Source of the DNA: Rhizobium sp. BK399
GTDB taxonomy: Bacteria; Pseudomonadota; Alphaproteobacteria; Rhizobiales; Rhizobiaceae
Length of the DNA: 64,000 nt
Assembly (NCBI RefSeq): GCF_014194695.1
Contig: NZ_JACIAH010000003.1
Coordinates: 62,001-126,000, forward strand
Direction: 5' to 3'
Below the pieces are notes generated by a model. That model was not told the DNA's origin and ran no database searches. It saw nothing but the letters and a program-made list of their open reading frames with translations. The position numbers and the translations under genes are program-made. Position 1 is the first letter of the stretch; every line of letters starts with the position of its first letter. Shown here in pieces: positions 44,128 to 53,989 of the stretch.

Positions 44128-45318
44128 TTACTGAGCCGTCGCGACTTTTTCTTCCGCCTGTGGTGCAACCACTGCACCCGGACGGATACGCTGCAGACCG
44201 TTGACGACGATCTTGTCGCCGACAGCAAGACCGCTTTCGACGATGCGCTGGCCATCCGCCGACGGGCCGAGCTGGACCGGCCGGTAGCTGACCTTGTTTT
44301 CGGCATCGACGACGAACACGAACTTCTTGTCCTGGTCGGTGCCGATCGCGCGGTCGCTGATCAGGATCTTGTTCTCGGCCTTCGGCTCGCCCATGCGGAC
44401 GCGGACGAACTGGCCGGGGATCAGCTTGCCGCCGGGATTGTCGAAGACGGCGCGAACGCCGATCGTGCCGCTGGCAGCGTCAACCTGGTTGTCGATCAGC
44501 TGCAGCTTGCCCTTGATCGGCGTGCCCTGGTCGGCGAGCGTGCCGACCTCGACGGGGATCTGCTCGACAGCGGGAACGGCACCGTCGCCAGCAGGAAGCT
44601 GGGCAAGCGCATTTGTCACCATCTCTTCGCTGGCGTTGAAGCTGGCGTAGATCGGATCGACGGACACGAGCGTCGTCAACGCGGGAGATGCGCTGCCTTC
44701 GGCAACGAGGTTACCGACCGTCACCTCGATCTTGCCGACACGGCCGGCAACCGGGGCGCGGACCTCGGTGTAGCCGAGCTCAAGCTGTGCCGAGCGAAGC
44801 GCCGCCTGGGCGGTGCGGAGACCGGCCTGCGCCTCGGTGAAGGCATTCTGCCGCTGGTCGAAATCGCTTTGCGAAATCGTCTTGTTGTCGGAAAGCCTGC
44901 GGCCACGCTCCAGCTCGATCTGAGCAAGATTGACCTTGGCCTCGGCAGAGGCAGTCTGTCCTTCAGCCTGCGAAACCGCCGCCTGGTAGGGCTCCGGATC
45001 GATGGTGAAGAGCAGATCGCCGGCCTTGACCAGCGCGCCTTCGCGGAAGTGCACGGACTGGACGGCGCCGGCTACACGTGAACGGACCTGCACGCGGTCG
45101 ACGGCCTCAAGCCGCCCCGAAAACTCCTGCCATGTCGTGACGTCACGGCTGGCGACGACGGCAACCGTGACCGGCACAGCGGGAGCCTGCGCAGGTGTGG
45201 AAGCCGCCGTTGCAGTCGTGCTCATCGGCAGTTCGAAAAAGATGGCTGCGGCCGAAACGGACGCAGCAAGTCCCAAGCCGGCGCCCACAAGGGCCCAGCG
45301 CTTTTTACTGGACGTCAT
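44128..45318 (-). CDS. RND periplasmic adaptor (membrane fusion protein)
   Basis: This 396-residue AcrA/MexA-type adaptor has an N-terminal signal anchor (VGAGLGLAASVSAAAIFFEL, no lipobox Cys) and a barrel-sandwich half-motif (RVQVRSRVAGAVQSVHFREGA). An alpha-hairpin spans about 115-190, and the lipoyl and beta-barrel domains contain VRAPVAGRVGKIEV-like and KLIPGQFVRVRMGEP blocks. AAGGAGAG precedes the ATG. It lies 41 bases after the alpha/beta-hydrolase-like gene on the same strand, so the three genes look like one operon. Confidence 0.92.
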   Translation of the reverse strand: MTSSKKRWALVGAGLGLAASVSAAAIFFELPMSTTATAASTPAQAPAVPVTVAVVASRDVTTWQEFSGRLEAVDRVQVRSRVAGAVQSVHFREGALVKAGDLLFTIDPEPYQAAVSQAEGQTASAEAKVNLAQIELERGRRLSDNKTISQSDFDQRQNAFTEAQAGLRTAQAALRSAQLELGYTEVRAPVAGRVGKIEVTVGNLVAEGSASPALTTLVSVDPIYASFNASEEMVTNALAQLPAGDGAVPAVEQIPVEVGTLADQGTPIKGKLQLIDNQVDAASGTIGVRAVFDNPGGKLIPGQFVRVRMGEPKAENKILISDRAIGTDQDKKFVFVVDAENKVSYRPVQLGPSADGQRIVESGLAVGDKIVVNGLQRIRPGAVVAPQAEEKVATAQ

Positions 45319-45359
45319 TGGTACTCTCCTTACGGCCCTCTCTCAGTGGCCGAATTCAA

Positions 45360-46181
45360 TCAGTTCGTCTTCAATGCAATAGGTTGGCTGCTAATATCCC
45401 GAACGAAGCTTTCGAATTGGTCCGTGATCGTCCGTTCCCAATTCGGTGCCTGTTCGCACTTCCCGCCATAAAGCAACGGCCAGCCTGCCCCGGCGGGGAG
45501 GACATTCCGGCGAACTGGAACGCCAGCCTGTTTCAGGCGGTCTGCGTAACCGAGCGTTTCGTCGCGAAGTGGATCATCTTCTGCGGTCAGAACGAGCGCG
45601 GGCGCGACCCCTGAAATCCGCGAACAGAGACACGGCGCCGCATAGGGATGACAACCGCCGCCGCTGAGATAATGACTCCAGCCCTCGGCCCAGCGCTGAC
45701 GCATACCGATGCCGTCCGCCTTGCGGATCGACGACGTACCCATGAAAGGATCAAGCAGTGGCGAAATCAGAATTTGGCCATCGAGCGCATCCGCATAATG
45801 GTCTCGCGCCTTGAAAGCGACACCGGCAGCAATATTGCCGCCCGCCTCTTCGCCAGCAACGATCAGCAACGAATTGCGATCGCCAATGCCGGACGCCCGC
45901 TTGTTGGCGAGATAGGAAAAAACAGAGTAGCCGACTTCGAGCGGCTTCGGAAAGACGTTGCCAAGTGGGGCGTTGTAGTCGGGCACGGCGACGATGGCGC
46001 CCGCTTTCGCCAGGCTCTCGGCAACCACGCTGTCCCTAACGCCCGACTGCAGAAAAGCACCGCCGTGGAAAAACAGCACGATCGGCGACCCCTTGCCGAA
46101 CTCGGCGCCCTGATAGACGCGTGCGGAAACGGGGCCAGTGGCCACCTTTTCCATCACTATGTCTTTCACCTGCACCGTCAT
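45360..46181 (-). CDS. Alpha/beta-hydrolase-like protein lacking catalytic Ser and His
   Basis: This 273-residue protein has the hormone-sensitive-lipase/fold-3 layout: oxyanion HGGAF, nucleophile elbow, LTAEDDPLRDE (acid Asp) and the C-terminal block. The elbow, normally GDSAGG, reads VAGEEAGGN with Glu112 in the Ser position. The catalytic-His block, normally MIHGF-like, reads PAGAGWPLL with no His. It is thus probably not an active esterase; a ligand-binding or regulatory role is an inference. It starts the adaptor-permease operon and is divergent from a LysR gene. ATG 46181 is preferred; a GTG at 46205 is possible. Confidence 0.85.
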   Translation of the reverse strand: MTVQVKDIVMEKVATGPVSARVYQGAEFGKGSPIVLFFHGGAFLQSGVRDSVVAESLAKAGAIVAVPDYNAPLGNVFPKPLEVGYSVFSYLANKRASGIGDRNSLLIVAGEEAGGNIAAGVAFKARDHYADALDGQILISPLLDPFMGTSSIRKADGIGMRQRWAEGWSHYLSGGGCHPYAAPCLCSRISGVAPALVLTAEDDPLRDETLGYADRLKQAGVPVRRNVLPAGAGWPLLYGGKCEQAPNWERTITDQFESFVRDISSQPIALKTN

Positions 46182-46256
46182 CGTTTCGGCTCGCGTCTGA
46201 CCCACATAACGTATTGCGAGCCAAGACGGCTTGCAATTTCTGAAGAAAACATATTG

Positions 46257-46315
46257 TTATTCCATTGTCGGAATAAGAAGCGATAGAGCAATTACACTGT
46301 TCCGAATTTCGAACA
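46257..46315. promoter_or_regulatory. Two palindromes between the hydrolase-like gene and lysR
   Basis: TTATTCC-N6-GGAATAA (46257-46276) is a perfect 20-bp dyad midway between the divergent starts. A second dyad, TGTTC-N8-GAACA, lies at 46298-46315. LysR-type regulators commonly bind two such sites in a divergent intergenic region, so these are the likely operators of the LysR protein encoded to the right. Confidence 0.6.
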
Positions 46316-46348
46316 ATACCGCAGTGCAACCTGCTTAGGTGATTTCCG

Positions 46349-47260
46349 ATGGACCAGCTCTCGGCAATGCGCGCTTTCATCCGCGTCGTAGAGACGGGCA
46401 ATTTCACACGGGCCGCCGACACACTCGCCATGCCCAAGGCGACGGTGACCAATCTCATTCAGGGGCTTGAAGCGCACCTGCACACCAAGCTTCTCAACCG
46501 CACCACACGCCGCGTCATGGTGACGACCGATGGCGCACTCTACTATGAGCGAGCGGCGCAGATCGTCTCCGAACTCGAGGAGTTGGACGGCAGCCTTTCG
46601 AACTCCCAGGGCCTGCCGACCGGCCGCTTGCGCGTCGAAATGGCAGGCGCCTTCGCCGACTGGATCGTCGTGCCCGCACTTTGCGATTTCTACCAGAAAT
46701 ATCCTGATATTCGTGTCGATCTCGGCGTCGGCGACCGCACCGTCGACTACCTCGCGGAGAACGTCGACTGCGCCCTTCGCGGCGGCACGCCGGCCGACCA
46801 GTCACTAATCGCGAGACGCGTATCAGAGGTTGAATTGGTGACCTGCGCAGCGCCACTTTACATCGAGAAATTCGGCGTTCCCGCCCGTCCGGAAGAGCTG
46901 GAAAACGACCACTATTCAGTAAGTTACTTCCGCGCCCAGACGAACAGGACGCTTCCCTTCGAATTCCGCAAGGACAATGAGGATCTGGAGATCAATCCGC
47001 GCTACCTGCTATCGGTCAACGACAGCCGGACCTTCGTGACAGCGGCATTGAGGGGGCTCGGCATTGCTCAACTGCCGCGCTTCATGATCCGCGACGCCTT
47101 GGCCAAGGGCGACCTCGTGGAAATCCTGCCGGAATGGAGCCGCGAACCCCTTCCTCTCTACATCGTCTATCCGCCGAATCGGCACCTCAGCAACAAGGTC
47201 CGCGTCTTCGTCGACTGGCTGGTGAAACTGCTCTCGGATGCGAAGTTGAACGATGCGTGA
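46349..47260 (+). CDS. LysR-family regulator
   Basis: This 303-residue protein has an N-terminal winged HTH (MRAFIRVVETGNFTRAADTL, KATVTNLIQGLEAHL, LLNRTTRRVMVTTDG) and a C-terminal effector domain ending RVFVDWLVKLL. It is of the CrgA/DsdC-like group that often controls adjacent oxidoreductases or efflux genes. It is divergent from the hydrolase-adaptor-permease operon and likely regulates it. It is a paralogue of the LysR gene at 49.3-50.2 kb. Confidence 0.93.
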   Translation: MDQLSAMRAFIRVVETGNFTRAADTLAMPKATVTNLIQGLEAHLHTKLLNRTTRRVMVTTDGALYYERAAQIVSELEELDGSLSNSQGLPTGRLRVEMAGAFADWIVVPALCDFYQKYPDIRVDLGVGDRTVDYLAENVDCALRGGTPADQSLIARRVSEVELVTCAAPLYIEKFGVPARPEELENDHYSVSYFRAQTNRTLPFEFRKDNEDLEINPRYLLSVNDSRTFVTAALRGLGIAQLPRFMIRDALAKGDLVEILPEWSREPLPLYIVYPPNRHLSNKVRVFVDWLVKLLSDAKLNDA

Positions 47261-47262
47261 CG

Positions 47263-47305
47263 CAGTTGCGGCCCGGAAGGGAGTTCCTTCGACGGGCCGC
47301 AACTG
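47263..47305 (+). terminator. Hairpin terminator after lysR
   Basis: CAGTTGCGGCCCG (47263-47275) pairs perfectly with CGGGCCGCAACTG (47293-47305); the loop contains a further GAAGG/CCTTC pair. It begins 2 bases after the lysR stop. The T tract is weak. The 195 bases from there to the next stop (47501) hold nothing I can name. Confidence 0.65.
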
Positions 47306-47500
47306 TCTGTCTTCAAATTCCTTTCAGACCTCGTCGCGCCACCAGGGAAATGGCTCGGCCGGTATCTGAGGTTGGCGCCCGGAGTTGGAGGTCTTCCAGT
47401 CGCCCTTACATCACAAATATAAGCCTGCTTTTTGCCGTTTGTTAAGTGCTGATTCCTGCACAGCAGGTTCGCAAAAACGGAACAATGGCAAATATCACGA

Positions 47501-48400
47501 CTAGTGAACAGCTGGCTTGAGGAGATCTTCCAGCCCGATCCGCCGGAACATTTCGGCGCGAACACGATCAGCAACACCATTGACCACCTCGGCGCCATCT
47601 TCGGACGGATCGACATGGGTACGGAACGGACGCTTGCCGAAAGGCATCGCGACAACCTCTGCAATTGCCGTCGCAACCGAACCGGCATCGGCATCAATAG
47701 GTTCGAGCGCAGCAAGCCCCTGCAGCGCCTGCTCCGGCACACCCTTGTAAGGTCCGTCGTTGTATTCGGCCGCGCGCGCCGCATCAGCCGGCGAGCCGGA
47801 ATGCGCGAAGTGGTTGGTGCCCTTGGTGAAGGCGCCGGGCACGATGATCGCGGTCTCGATGCCCCAGCGAGTAAGCTCGGACGCATAGGAAACGGCAACC
47901 GAGTCCATCGCCGCCTTGGCCGCGAAATAGGGTGCGAGATAGGGCGGCGTGCCGCCGCGCGTGCTGGAAGAAGACACCCAGACGACAAGCCCCTTGCCCC
48001 GCTTGCGCATATGGGGAAGCACGGCGCGGTTCACCCGTTGCGTCGATAGCACGTTGATGTCGAACAGCTCGGCATATTGCTCCGGCGTGAATGCTTCGGC
48101 CGGTCCGAAGGACATATGACCGGCATTGTGGATGATGACATCCAGCCTACCCGCCTCTTCGAGCACCTTGGCAATTCCGGCTGCGATGGAAGCATCCGAG
48201 ACGACATCGAGCTCGACTGAGCGGAGATCGACCTTGTTGTCCCCCGAGAACGTTGCGATATCGGCGACGGCCTTTGCGTTGCGGCCCGCCGTATCGCGGA
48301 TGCCGGCATAGACGATGTGCCCTTCCTTGGCGAGTGTACGGGCGGTGAGAGCGCCGAAGCCGCTGGATGCTCCAGTAATGACGATGACCTGCTTTTCCAT
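47501..48400 (-). CDS. SDR-family oxidoreductase
   Basis: This 299-residue classical SDR has the cofactor motif TGASSGFGALTARTL (9-23), NAG in IIHNAGHMSFG, the Ser in VWVSSSSTRGG, and the catalytic Tyr/Lys as PYFAAKAAMD. The C-terminus is longer than in the 250-residue core SDRs. The substrate is unknown. ATG 48400 has AAGGA 9 bases upstream. It follows a second SDR gene on the same strand by 83 bases, so the two may be co-transcribed from the promoter facing the second LysR gene. Confidence 0.9.
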   Translation of the reverse strand: MEKQVIVITGASSGFGALTARTLAKEGHIVYAGIRDTAGRNAKAVADIATFSGDNKVDLRSVELDVVSDASIAAGIAKVLEEAGRLDVIIHNAGHMSFGPAEAFTPEQYAELFDINVLSTQRVNRAVLPHMRKRGKGLVVWVSSSSTRGGTPPYLAPYFAAKAAMDSVAVSYASELTRWGIETAIIVPGAFTKGTNHFAHSGSPADAARAAEYNDGPYKGVPEQALQGLAALEPIDADAGSVATAIAEVVAMPFGKRPFRTHVDPSEDGAEVVNGVADRVRAEMFRRIGLEDLLKPAVH

Positions 48401-48483
48401 TGTCCTATTCCTTCGAGAAGTGACCGATGACGTCTGATGCGGGAGATCGGCGCCGGGCCGACCCCGCCGCTGCAACGCTGGAG

Positions 48484-49224
48484 TCAGATGATGCCGCCGT
48501 TGGCGCGCAGCACCTGACCGTTGATCCAGGAACCATCGGGGCCTGCCAGGAACGAAACAGAAGCGGCGATATCCTCGGGCGTCCCCAAGCGCTCCAGCGG
48601 GTTCATCTTGGCCATGCGGGCGATCAGTTCATCCGACTTGCCATCGAGGAAAAGGTCGGTCGCTGTCGGCCCCGGAGCCACTGCGTTCACGGTGATTTCG
48701 CGACCACGCATTTCCTTCGACATGATCGCCGTCAGCGTTTCGACAGCCACCTTGGTCGCGGCGTAAACGCCGTAGTTTTCAAGCTTCAGACCGACGACGC
48801 TTGTCGAAAAGTTGATGATGCGGCCGCCGTTGCGCAGACGCTTTGCGGCTTCGCGCAGAGTGTTGAAGGTGCCCTTCAGGTTGACGCTGACCTGGCGATC
48901 GAAATTTGCATCGTCGGCATCGGCAATCGACGAGAGCTGCATGATACCGGCATTGTTGACCAGCACATCAACACCGCCGAAGGCTGCTTCCGCAGCGTCG
49001 AACATGCGGCGGACGGCTGCGGGATCGCTGACATCGGCCTGCGCCGTCAACGCCCTGCCGCCGCTCTGCTCGATCTTTTCCACCAGCGCCTCGGCGAGTG
49101 CTGCGTTACCGGCATAGTTGACGACGACGGTGAAACCGTCCCTGGCCAGCCGTTCGGCGATTGCGGCGCCGATGCCCCTCGATGCGCCTGTGACCAGTGC
49201 GACCTTGTTCTCGTTGTTGCTCAT
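48484..49224 (-). CDS. SDR-family oxidoreductase
   Basis: This 246-residue classical SDR has TGASRGIGAAIAERLA (13-28), NNAG, the Ser block INFSTSVVGLKL, catalytic YAATKVAVE and the PGPTATDLF loop, with the family ending INGQVLRANGG. It resembles 3-oxoacyl-ACP-reductase-like or glucose-dehydrogenase-like SDRs; the substrate is unknown. GAAGGAGAAAGG precedes the ATG. It is divergent from the LysR gene starting at 49347. Confidence 0.92.
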   Translation of the reverse strand: MSNNENKVALVTGASRGIGAAIAERLARDGFTVVVNYAGNAALAEALVEKIEQSGGRALTAQADVSDPAAVRRMFDAAEAAFGGVDVLVNNAGIMQLSSIADADDANFDRQVSVNLKGTFNTLREAAKRLRNGGRIINFSTSVVGLKLENYGVYAATKVAVETLTAIMSKEMRGREITVNAVAPGPTATDLFLDGKSDELIARMAKMNPLERLGTPEDIAASVSFLAGPDGSWINGQVLRANGGII

Positions 49225-49286
49225 TACCTTTCTCCTTCACTGGGTGCGGCTCGCCGCGTTTTGGATGAGGAGAAGATGCCACTTTT

Positions 49287-49314
49287 CGAATAGCGGATAA
49301 TCAGCCATTATTCG
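49287..49314. promoter_or_regulatory. LysR-type T-N11-A dyad between SDR and lysR
   Basis: ATAAT-N5-ATTAT at 49297-49311 contains a palindromic T-N11-A (49298-49310), the LysR-type box, nested inside CGAATA-N16-TATTCG (49287-49292, 49309-49314). It lies 33 bases before the lysR start and about 63 bases before the divergent SDR start. Confidence 0.55.
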
Positions 49315-49346
49315 GCATCACTATCCGGACATGACGAACAAACAAG

Positions 49347-50604
<1,258 letters not shown>

Positions 50605-50634
50605 AGTGTCCGAGCGATCGAAAGCCTGAACCAG

Positions 50635-51225
50635 ATGGCACATGCCGCCGGTGCGATCGGCGCCGCTCCCCTCACCGGCCCTGATCTCACGCGCTTTTTC
50701 GAACGCGATGCGATTGCTGTTGCCCGTGATTTGCTTGGCTGCCATCTCCGTGTCGGTGATGTCGGCGGTCGCATAACCGAAACCGAAGCCTATTTCCCCG
50801 ACGATGCAGCCTCGCATGCCTTCCGCGGCCCTACACCGCGCAACGGCGCGATGTTCGGCAAACCGGGCAACGTCTACATCTACCGTATCTACGGCATGCA
50901 TTGGTGCGTAAATTTCGTGTGCACGACGGGCTCCGCCGTGCTGATCCGCGCACTCGAGCCGGAAGCCGGCATCGCGACCATGATCGACCGGCGCAACAAC
51001 GATGCGTTGACCCAACTCTGCAGCGGCCCTGGCAAGCTCTGCCAGGCGCTCGGCATCGATCTGTCCCTGAACGACAGGCTCCTCGACGAGCCGCCCTTTT
51101 CGATCGCCCCTTCCGCCCCCGTCGAGATTGTCGCCGGCAAACGCATAGGCATAACGAAAAATGCCGAAGCACCTTGGCGCTTCGGCATCTCCGGGTCTCG
51201 CTATCTCAGCAAACCGTTTCGCTGA
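50635..51225 (+). CDS. mpg: 3-methyladenine DNA glycosylase (AAG/Mpg family)
   Basis: This 196-residue protein is of the AAG family, which excises alkylated purines. It has LARDLLGCHL-like entry (VARDLLGCHLRVG), the catalytic Glu in ITETEAYF, SHAFRGPTPRNGAMFGKPGNVYIYRIYGMHWCVN, and the GPGKLCQALGI block. Its 3' end overlaps a terminator that serves the convergent emrB-like gene, whose stop is only 3 bases away. Confidence 0.95.
   Translation: MAHAAGAIGAAPLTGPDLTRFFERDAIAVARDLLGCHLRVGDVGGRITETEAYFPDDAASHAFRGPTPRNGAMFGKPGNVYIYRIYGMHWCVNFVCTTGSAVLIRALEPEAGIATMIDRRNNDALTQLCSGPGKLCQALGIDLSLNDRLLDEPPFSIAPSAPVEIVAGKRIGITKNAEAPWRFGISGSRYLSKPFR
51155..51188 (-). terminator. Intrinsic terminator of the marR-emrAB operon, inside mpg
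   Basis: ATGCCGAAGC (51161-51170) and GCTTCGGCAT (51179-51188) are perfect 10-bp arms. On the minus strand the hairpin is followed by TTTTCGTTAT. It lies 41 bases past the emrB stop yet inside the coding end of mpg, so it is a terminator embedded in a convergent gene. Confidence 0.75.
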
Positions 51226-51228
51226 GCA

Positions 51229-52770
51229 TCATTCCATGACGGCGCTGTGGTCCATCACAGGCGCTACCTTCGGCTTGCGCAGCAGCAGCGCAAGCGGAAT
51301 GACCGCAAGCGACATCAGCATCAGCAGCTTGAAATCGTCGATATAGGCGATGATCGTCGACTGCAGGGTGATCACTTCGTTGAGCGCCGCGCGACCGGCT
51401 GCGGTCAGCGGGTTCATCCCTTGCGCCGCCGTTGCCTCGAAGGCGCGGTTGAACGGGGTCACATAAGCGGCGATGTTCTCATGGTTGACCTGTGCGTTCT
51501 CCACCAGCAGCGCCGAAACGATCGAGATACCGACGCTCGAACCGATGTTACGCGACAGGTTGTAGAGGCCGGTGCCGTCGCCGCGCATGTGCGCCGGCAG
51601 CGTCGAGAAGGCGATCGTCGTCAGCGGCACGAACAGGAAGCCCAGACCGGCGCCCTGAATGAAGCCGACGGACACGATCGTCCACTGCGAGACATCGGGC
51701 GTCCAGCCGGTCATGTCGTACATCGCCCAGGCTGTCAGACCGAGACCCAGCACCAGGAGCAGGCGCGTATCGACCTTGCCGATCAGCTTGCCGACGATGA
51801 ACATGCAAAGCATTGTGCCAAGCCCGCGCGGCCCCATAACGATGCCCGCGGTGATGACGGGGTAGCCCATCAGGGTCTGCAGGTATGGCGTCATCAGCGC
51901 CAGGGAGGCGAGATAGGTTATGCCGATCACGAAGATAAAGAGCATGCTCACCGCGAAGTTCCGGTCAAGGAACAGCCGCGGATTCACGAAGGACTTCTCC
52001 GCCGTCAGCGTATGCACGATCAGCAGGTAAAAGGCGGCGGCGCAGACGATTGCCTCGATCATGATCTCGCCCGATGCAAACCAGTTGAGCTGTTCGCCGC
52101 GATCGAGAAACAGCTGCAGCGACGCGATGCCGAGACTCATCATCCCGAACCCGAACCAGTCGAGCTTCGCCAACGCGTCCAGCTTCGTTTCCGTGACGTA
52201 GATCACGATGCCAGCGAATGCCAGCGCACCAATCGGGACGTTGATATAGAACACCCAGCGCCAGCTGATGTTGTCGGTCAGCCAGCCGCCGATGACAGGT
52301 CCCAGTACCGGCCCGACCATGACCGAGACGCCAAATAAGGCCATGGCCGAGCCGCGCTCCTCGACACTATAAATGTCGAGGAGGATGCCCTGAGAGAGGG
52401 GAACCAGAGACGCGCCGAACAGGCCCTGCAACAGGCGGAAGGCGACGATCTGGTTCAGCGATTGCGCAAGGCCGCACAGGACGGAGGCGAAGACGAAGCC
52501 GGCGATCGCCGCCAGCAACACCCGCTTGCGCCCGAACTTGGCGGCGAGAAAGCCCGACGGCGGTGTCATGATCGCAGCCGCCACGATGTAGGAAGTCAAC
52601 ACCCAGTTGATCTGGTCGGCGCTCGCCGAAACGCTGCCCTGGATATAGGGCAGCGCAACGTTGGCGATAGTCGTATCCAGCGCCTGCATGATGACGGCGA
52701 GAATGACGCAGGCCGTGATCGCGCCGCGATTGGCAACCGGGGTAGCCGGAGATGATGCAACGTTACTCAT
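51229..52770 (-). CDS. emrB: EmrB-like DHA2 multidrug exporter
   Basis: This 513-residue MFS protein has 14 predicted helices of the DHA2 drug:proton antiporter family. LDTTIANVALPYIQG near TM1 and PVLGPVIGGWLTDNISWRWVF (motif C in TM5) are diagnostic. It works with the EmrA adaptor and an outer-membrane channel. ATG 52770 overlaps the emrA stop by 8 bases, so translation is coupled. R. etli RmrAB, a flavonoid-inducible efflux pump, belongs to the same family. Confidence 0.94.
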   Translation of the reverse strand: MSNVASSPATPVANRGAITACVILAVIMQALDTTIANVALPYIQGSVSASADQINWVLTSYIVAAAIMTPPSGFLAAKFGRKRVLLAAIAGFVFASVLCGLAQSLNQIVAFRLLQGLFGASLVPLSQGILLDIYSVEERGSAMALFGVSVMVGPVLGPVIGGWLTDNISWRWVFYINVPIGALAFAGIVIYVTETKLDALAKLDWFGFGMMSLGIASLQLFLDRGEQLNWFASGEIMIEAIVCAAAFYLLIVHTLTAEKSFVNPRLFLDRNFAVSMLFIFVIGITYLASLALMTPYLQTLMGYPVITAGIVMGPRGLGTMLCMFIVGKLIGKVDTRLLLVLGLGLTAWAMYDMTGWTPDVSQWTIVSVGFIQGAGLGFLFVPLTTIAFSTLPAHMRGDGTGLYNLSRNIGSSVGISIVSALLVENAQVNHENIAAYVTPFNRAFEATAAQGMNPLTAAGRAALNEVITLQSTIIAYIDDFKLLMLMSLAVIPLALLLRKPKVAPVMDHSAVME

Positions 52771-53989
52771 GGTCCTTGCCGCCCGAGCGGCCCAAAAGCT
52801 TGGAAACGAAATCCGGAAGACCGCGGGCGCGACCGGTATCAACGTCGACGACCGTGCTCATGCCGACGCGAAGCGGCGGCTTGCCGGCAGCGTCATCGAT
52901 GCTGACGCGCATCGGAATACGCTGCACGACCTTCACCCAGTTGCCGGTCGTATTCTGCGCCGGCAACAGCGAGAAGCTGGAACCTGAGGCCGGGCTGATG
53001 CTCTCGACCTTGCCCTTCCACTCGACGCCCGGATAGGTGTCGACATAGATCGTCACCGGCTGGCCGGGCTTGACGTAGGTCAGCTCGGTTTCCTTGGGGC
53101 TCGCCGCAATCCAGAGATTGTTGTCCGAAACCAGCGAGAAGGCTTGTGTCGACGCCTGCAGATAGGAGCCCGGCTGCAGCGAGTTGACGTTCGTCGCGAC
53201 GCCGTCGAACGGCGCCTTGACGACGCTGTGGTCGAGTTGGCGCTGAGCGTCATCGACCTTCGCCTTGGCCTCGAGGTAAAGCGGGTTCTGGTCCACCGGC
53301 TGATCGGCATTGCCGCCGAGCTGTGCCAGCGTCGCGGCCGCTTCGGCCTTCGCAACGGCGACCTTCTGGTGGCCGGCGTCGAGATTGTGCTTGGCCTGAT
53401 CATAGGCGGTCCGCGTCGCGGCAGAGCTGTTCAGCAGGCTCTGCTGGCGATCGAACTCGGTCTGATAATAGGGAATGTCGGCTTCCGCCTGGGTGATCTC
53501 GGCAAGAGACTGCTGGTAGCTGGCCTGCATGTTCAGGATCTGGTTGCGCACAGCGCCAAGCTGCGCCTCAGCGCCTTCAAGGGCGATCTTGAAGGCATCC
53601 TGCTGCAGGCTGAAGAGCACCTGGCCCTTCTTCACCGCCTCGTTCTCACGCACGTTGATCTGGTCGACGATACCGGAAACGTCGGTCGTCAGCCCGACCA
53701 TGTCAGCCTGGATATAGGCATTGTCGGTCGACATGATACGACCGCCGTTGACATAGTAGTATCCACCGACGACGAGCGCGACCGGCAGCAGGGCGAAGAG
53801 AACGGGCCGCGTGAGACTGCGCCGGCGGCGGACCTGTGTGCCGCCGGGCGCAGCCACTGCAGTAGCGGGCGCTGAATTGGATGAAGGCGCCTCGGCTACC
53901 GTCTCCCCGCGGGGGGAAGTGTCGTTTTCTTCAACTGGGTTCTTGGCATTTGCGTCTGCTACGACGCGCAGGGAGGACTTCTCAGCCAT
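52763..53989 (-). CDS. emrA: EmrA-like HlyD-family adaptor
   Basis: This 408-residue adaptor has a long polar N-terminus, a transmembrane helix at about 55-75 (PVLFALLPVALVVGGYYYVNGG), the biotinyl-lipoyl motif MSTDNAYIQADMVGLTTDVS, a coiled-coil hairpin at about 115-220, and a beta-barrel with PGQPVTIYVDTYPG and TTGNWVKVVQRIPMRV, the EmrA signature. ATG 53989 overlaps the marR stop by 8 bases. It partners the downstream EmrB-like exporter. Confidence 0.94.
   Translation of the reverse strand: MAEKSSLRVVADANAKNPVEENDTSPRGETVAEAPSSNSAPATAVAAPGGTQVRRRRSLTRPVLFALLPVALVVGGYYYVNGGRIMSTDNAYIQADMVGLTTDVSGIVDQINVRENEAVKKGQVLFSLQQDAFKIALEGAEAQLGAVRNQILNMQASYQQSLAEITQAEADIPYYQTEFDRQQSLLNSSAATRTAYDQAKHNLDAGHQKVAVAKAEAAATLAQLGGNADQPVDQNPLYLEAKAKVDDAQRQLDHSVVKAPFDGVATNVNSLQPGSYLQASTQAFSLVSDNNLWIAASPKETELTYVKPGQPVTIYVDTYPGVEWKGKVESISPASGSSFSLLPAQNTTGNWVKVVQRIPMRVSIDDAAGKPPLRVGMSTVVDVDTGRARGLPDFVSKLLGRSGGKDHE

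Noticed and set aside
51247-52338. 363-codon plus-strand frame antisense to emrB
   Set aside because: Gln/His/Arg-rich shadow of a membrane-protein gene.
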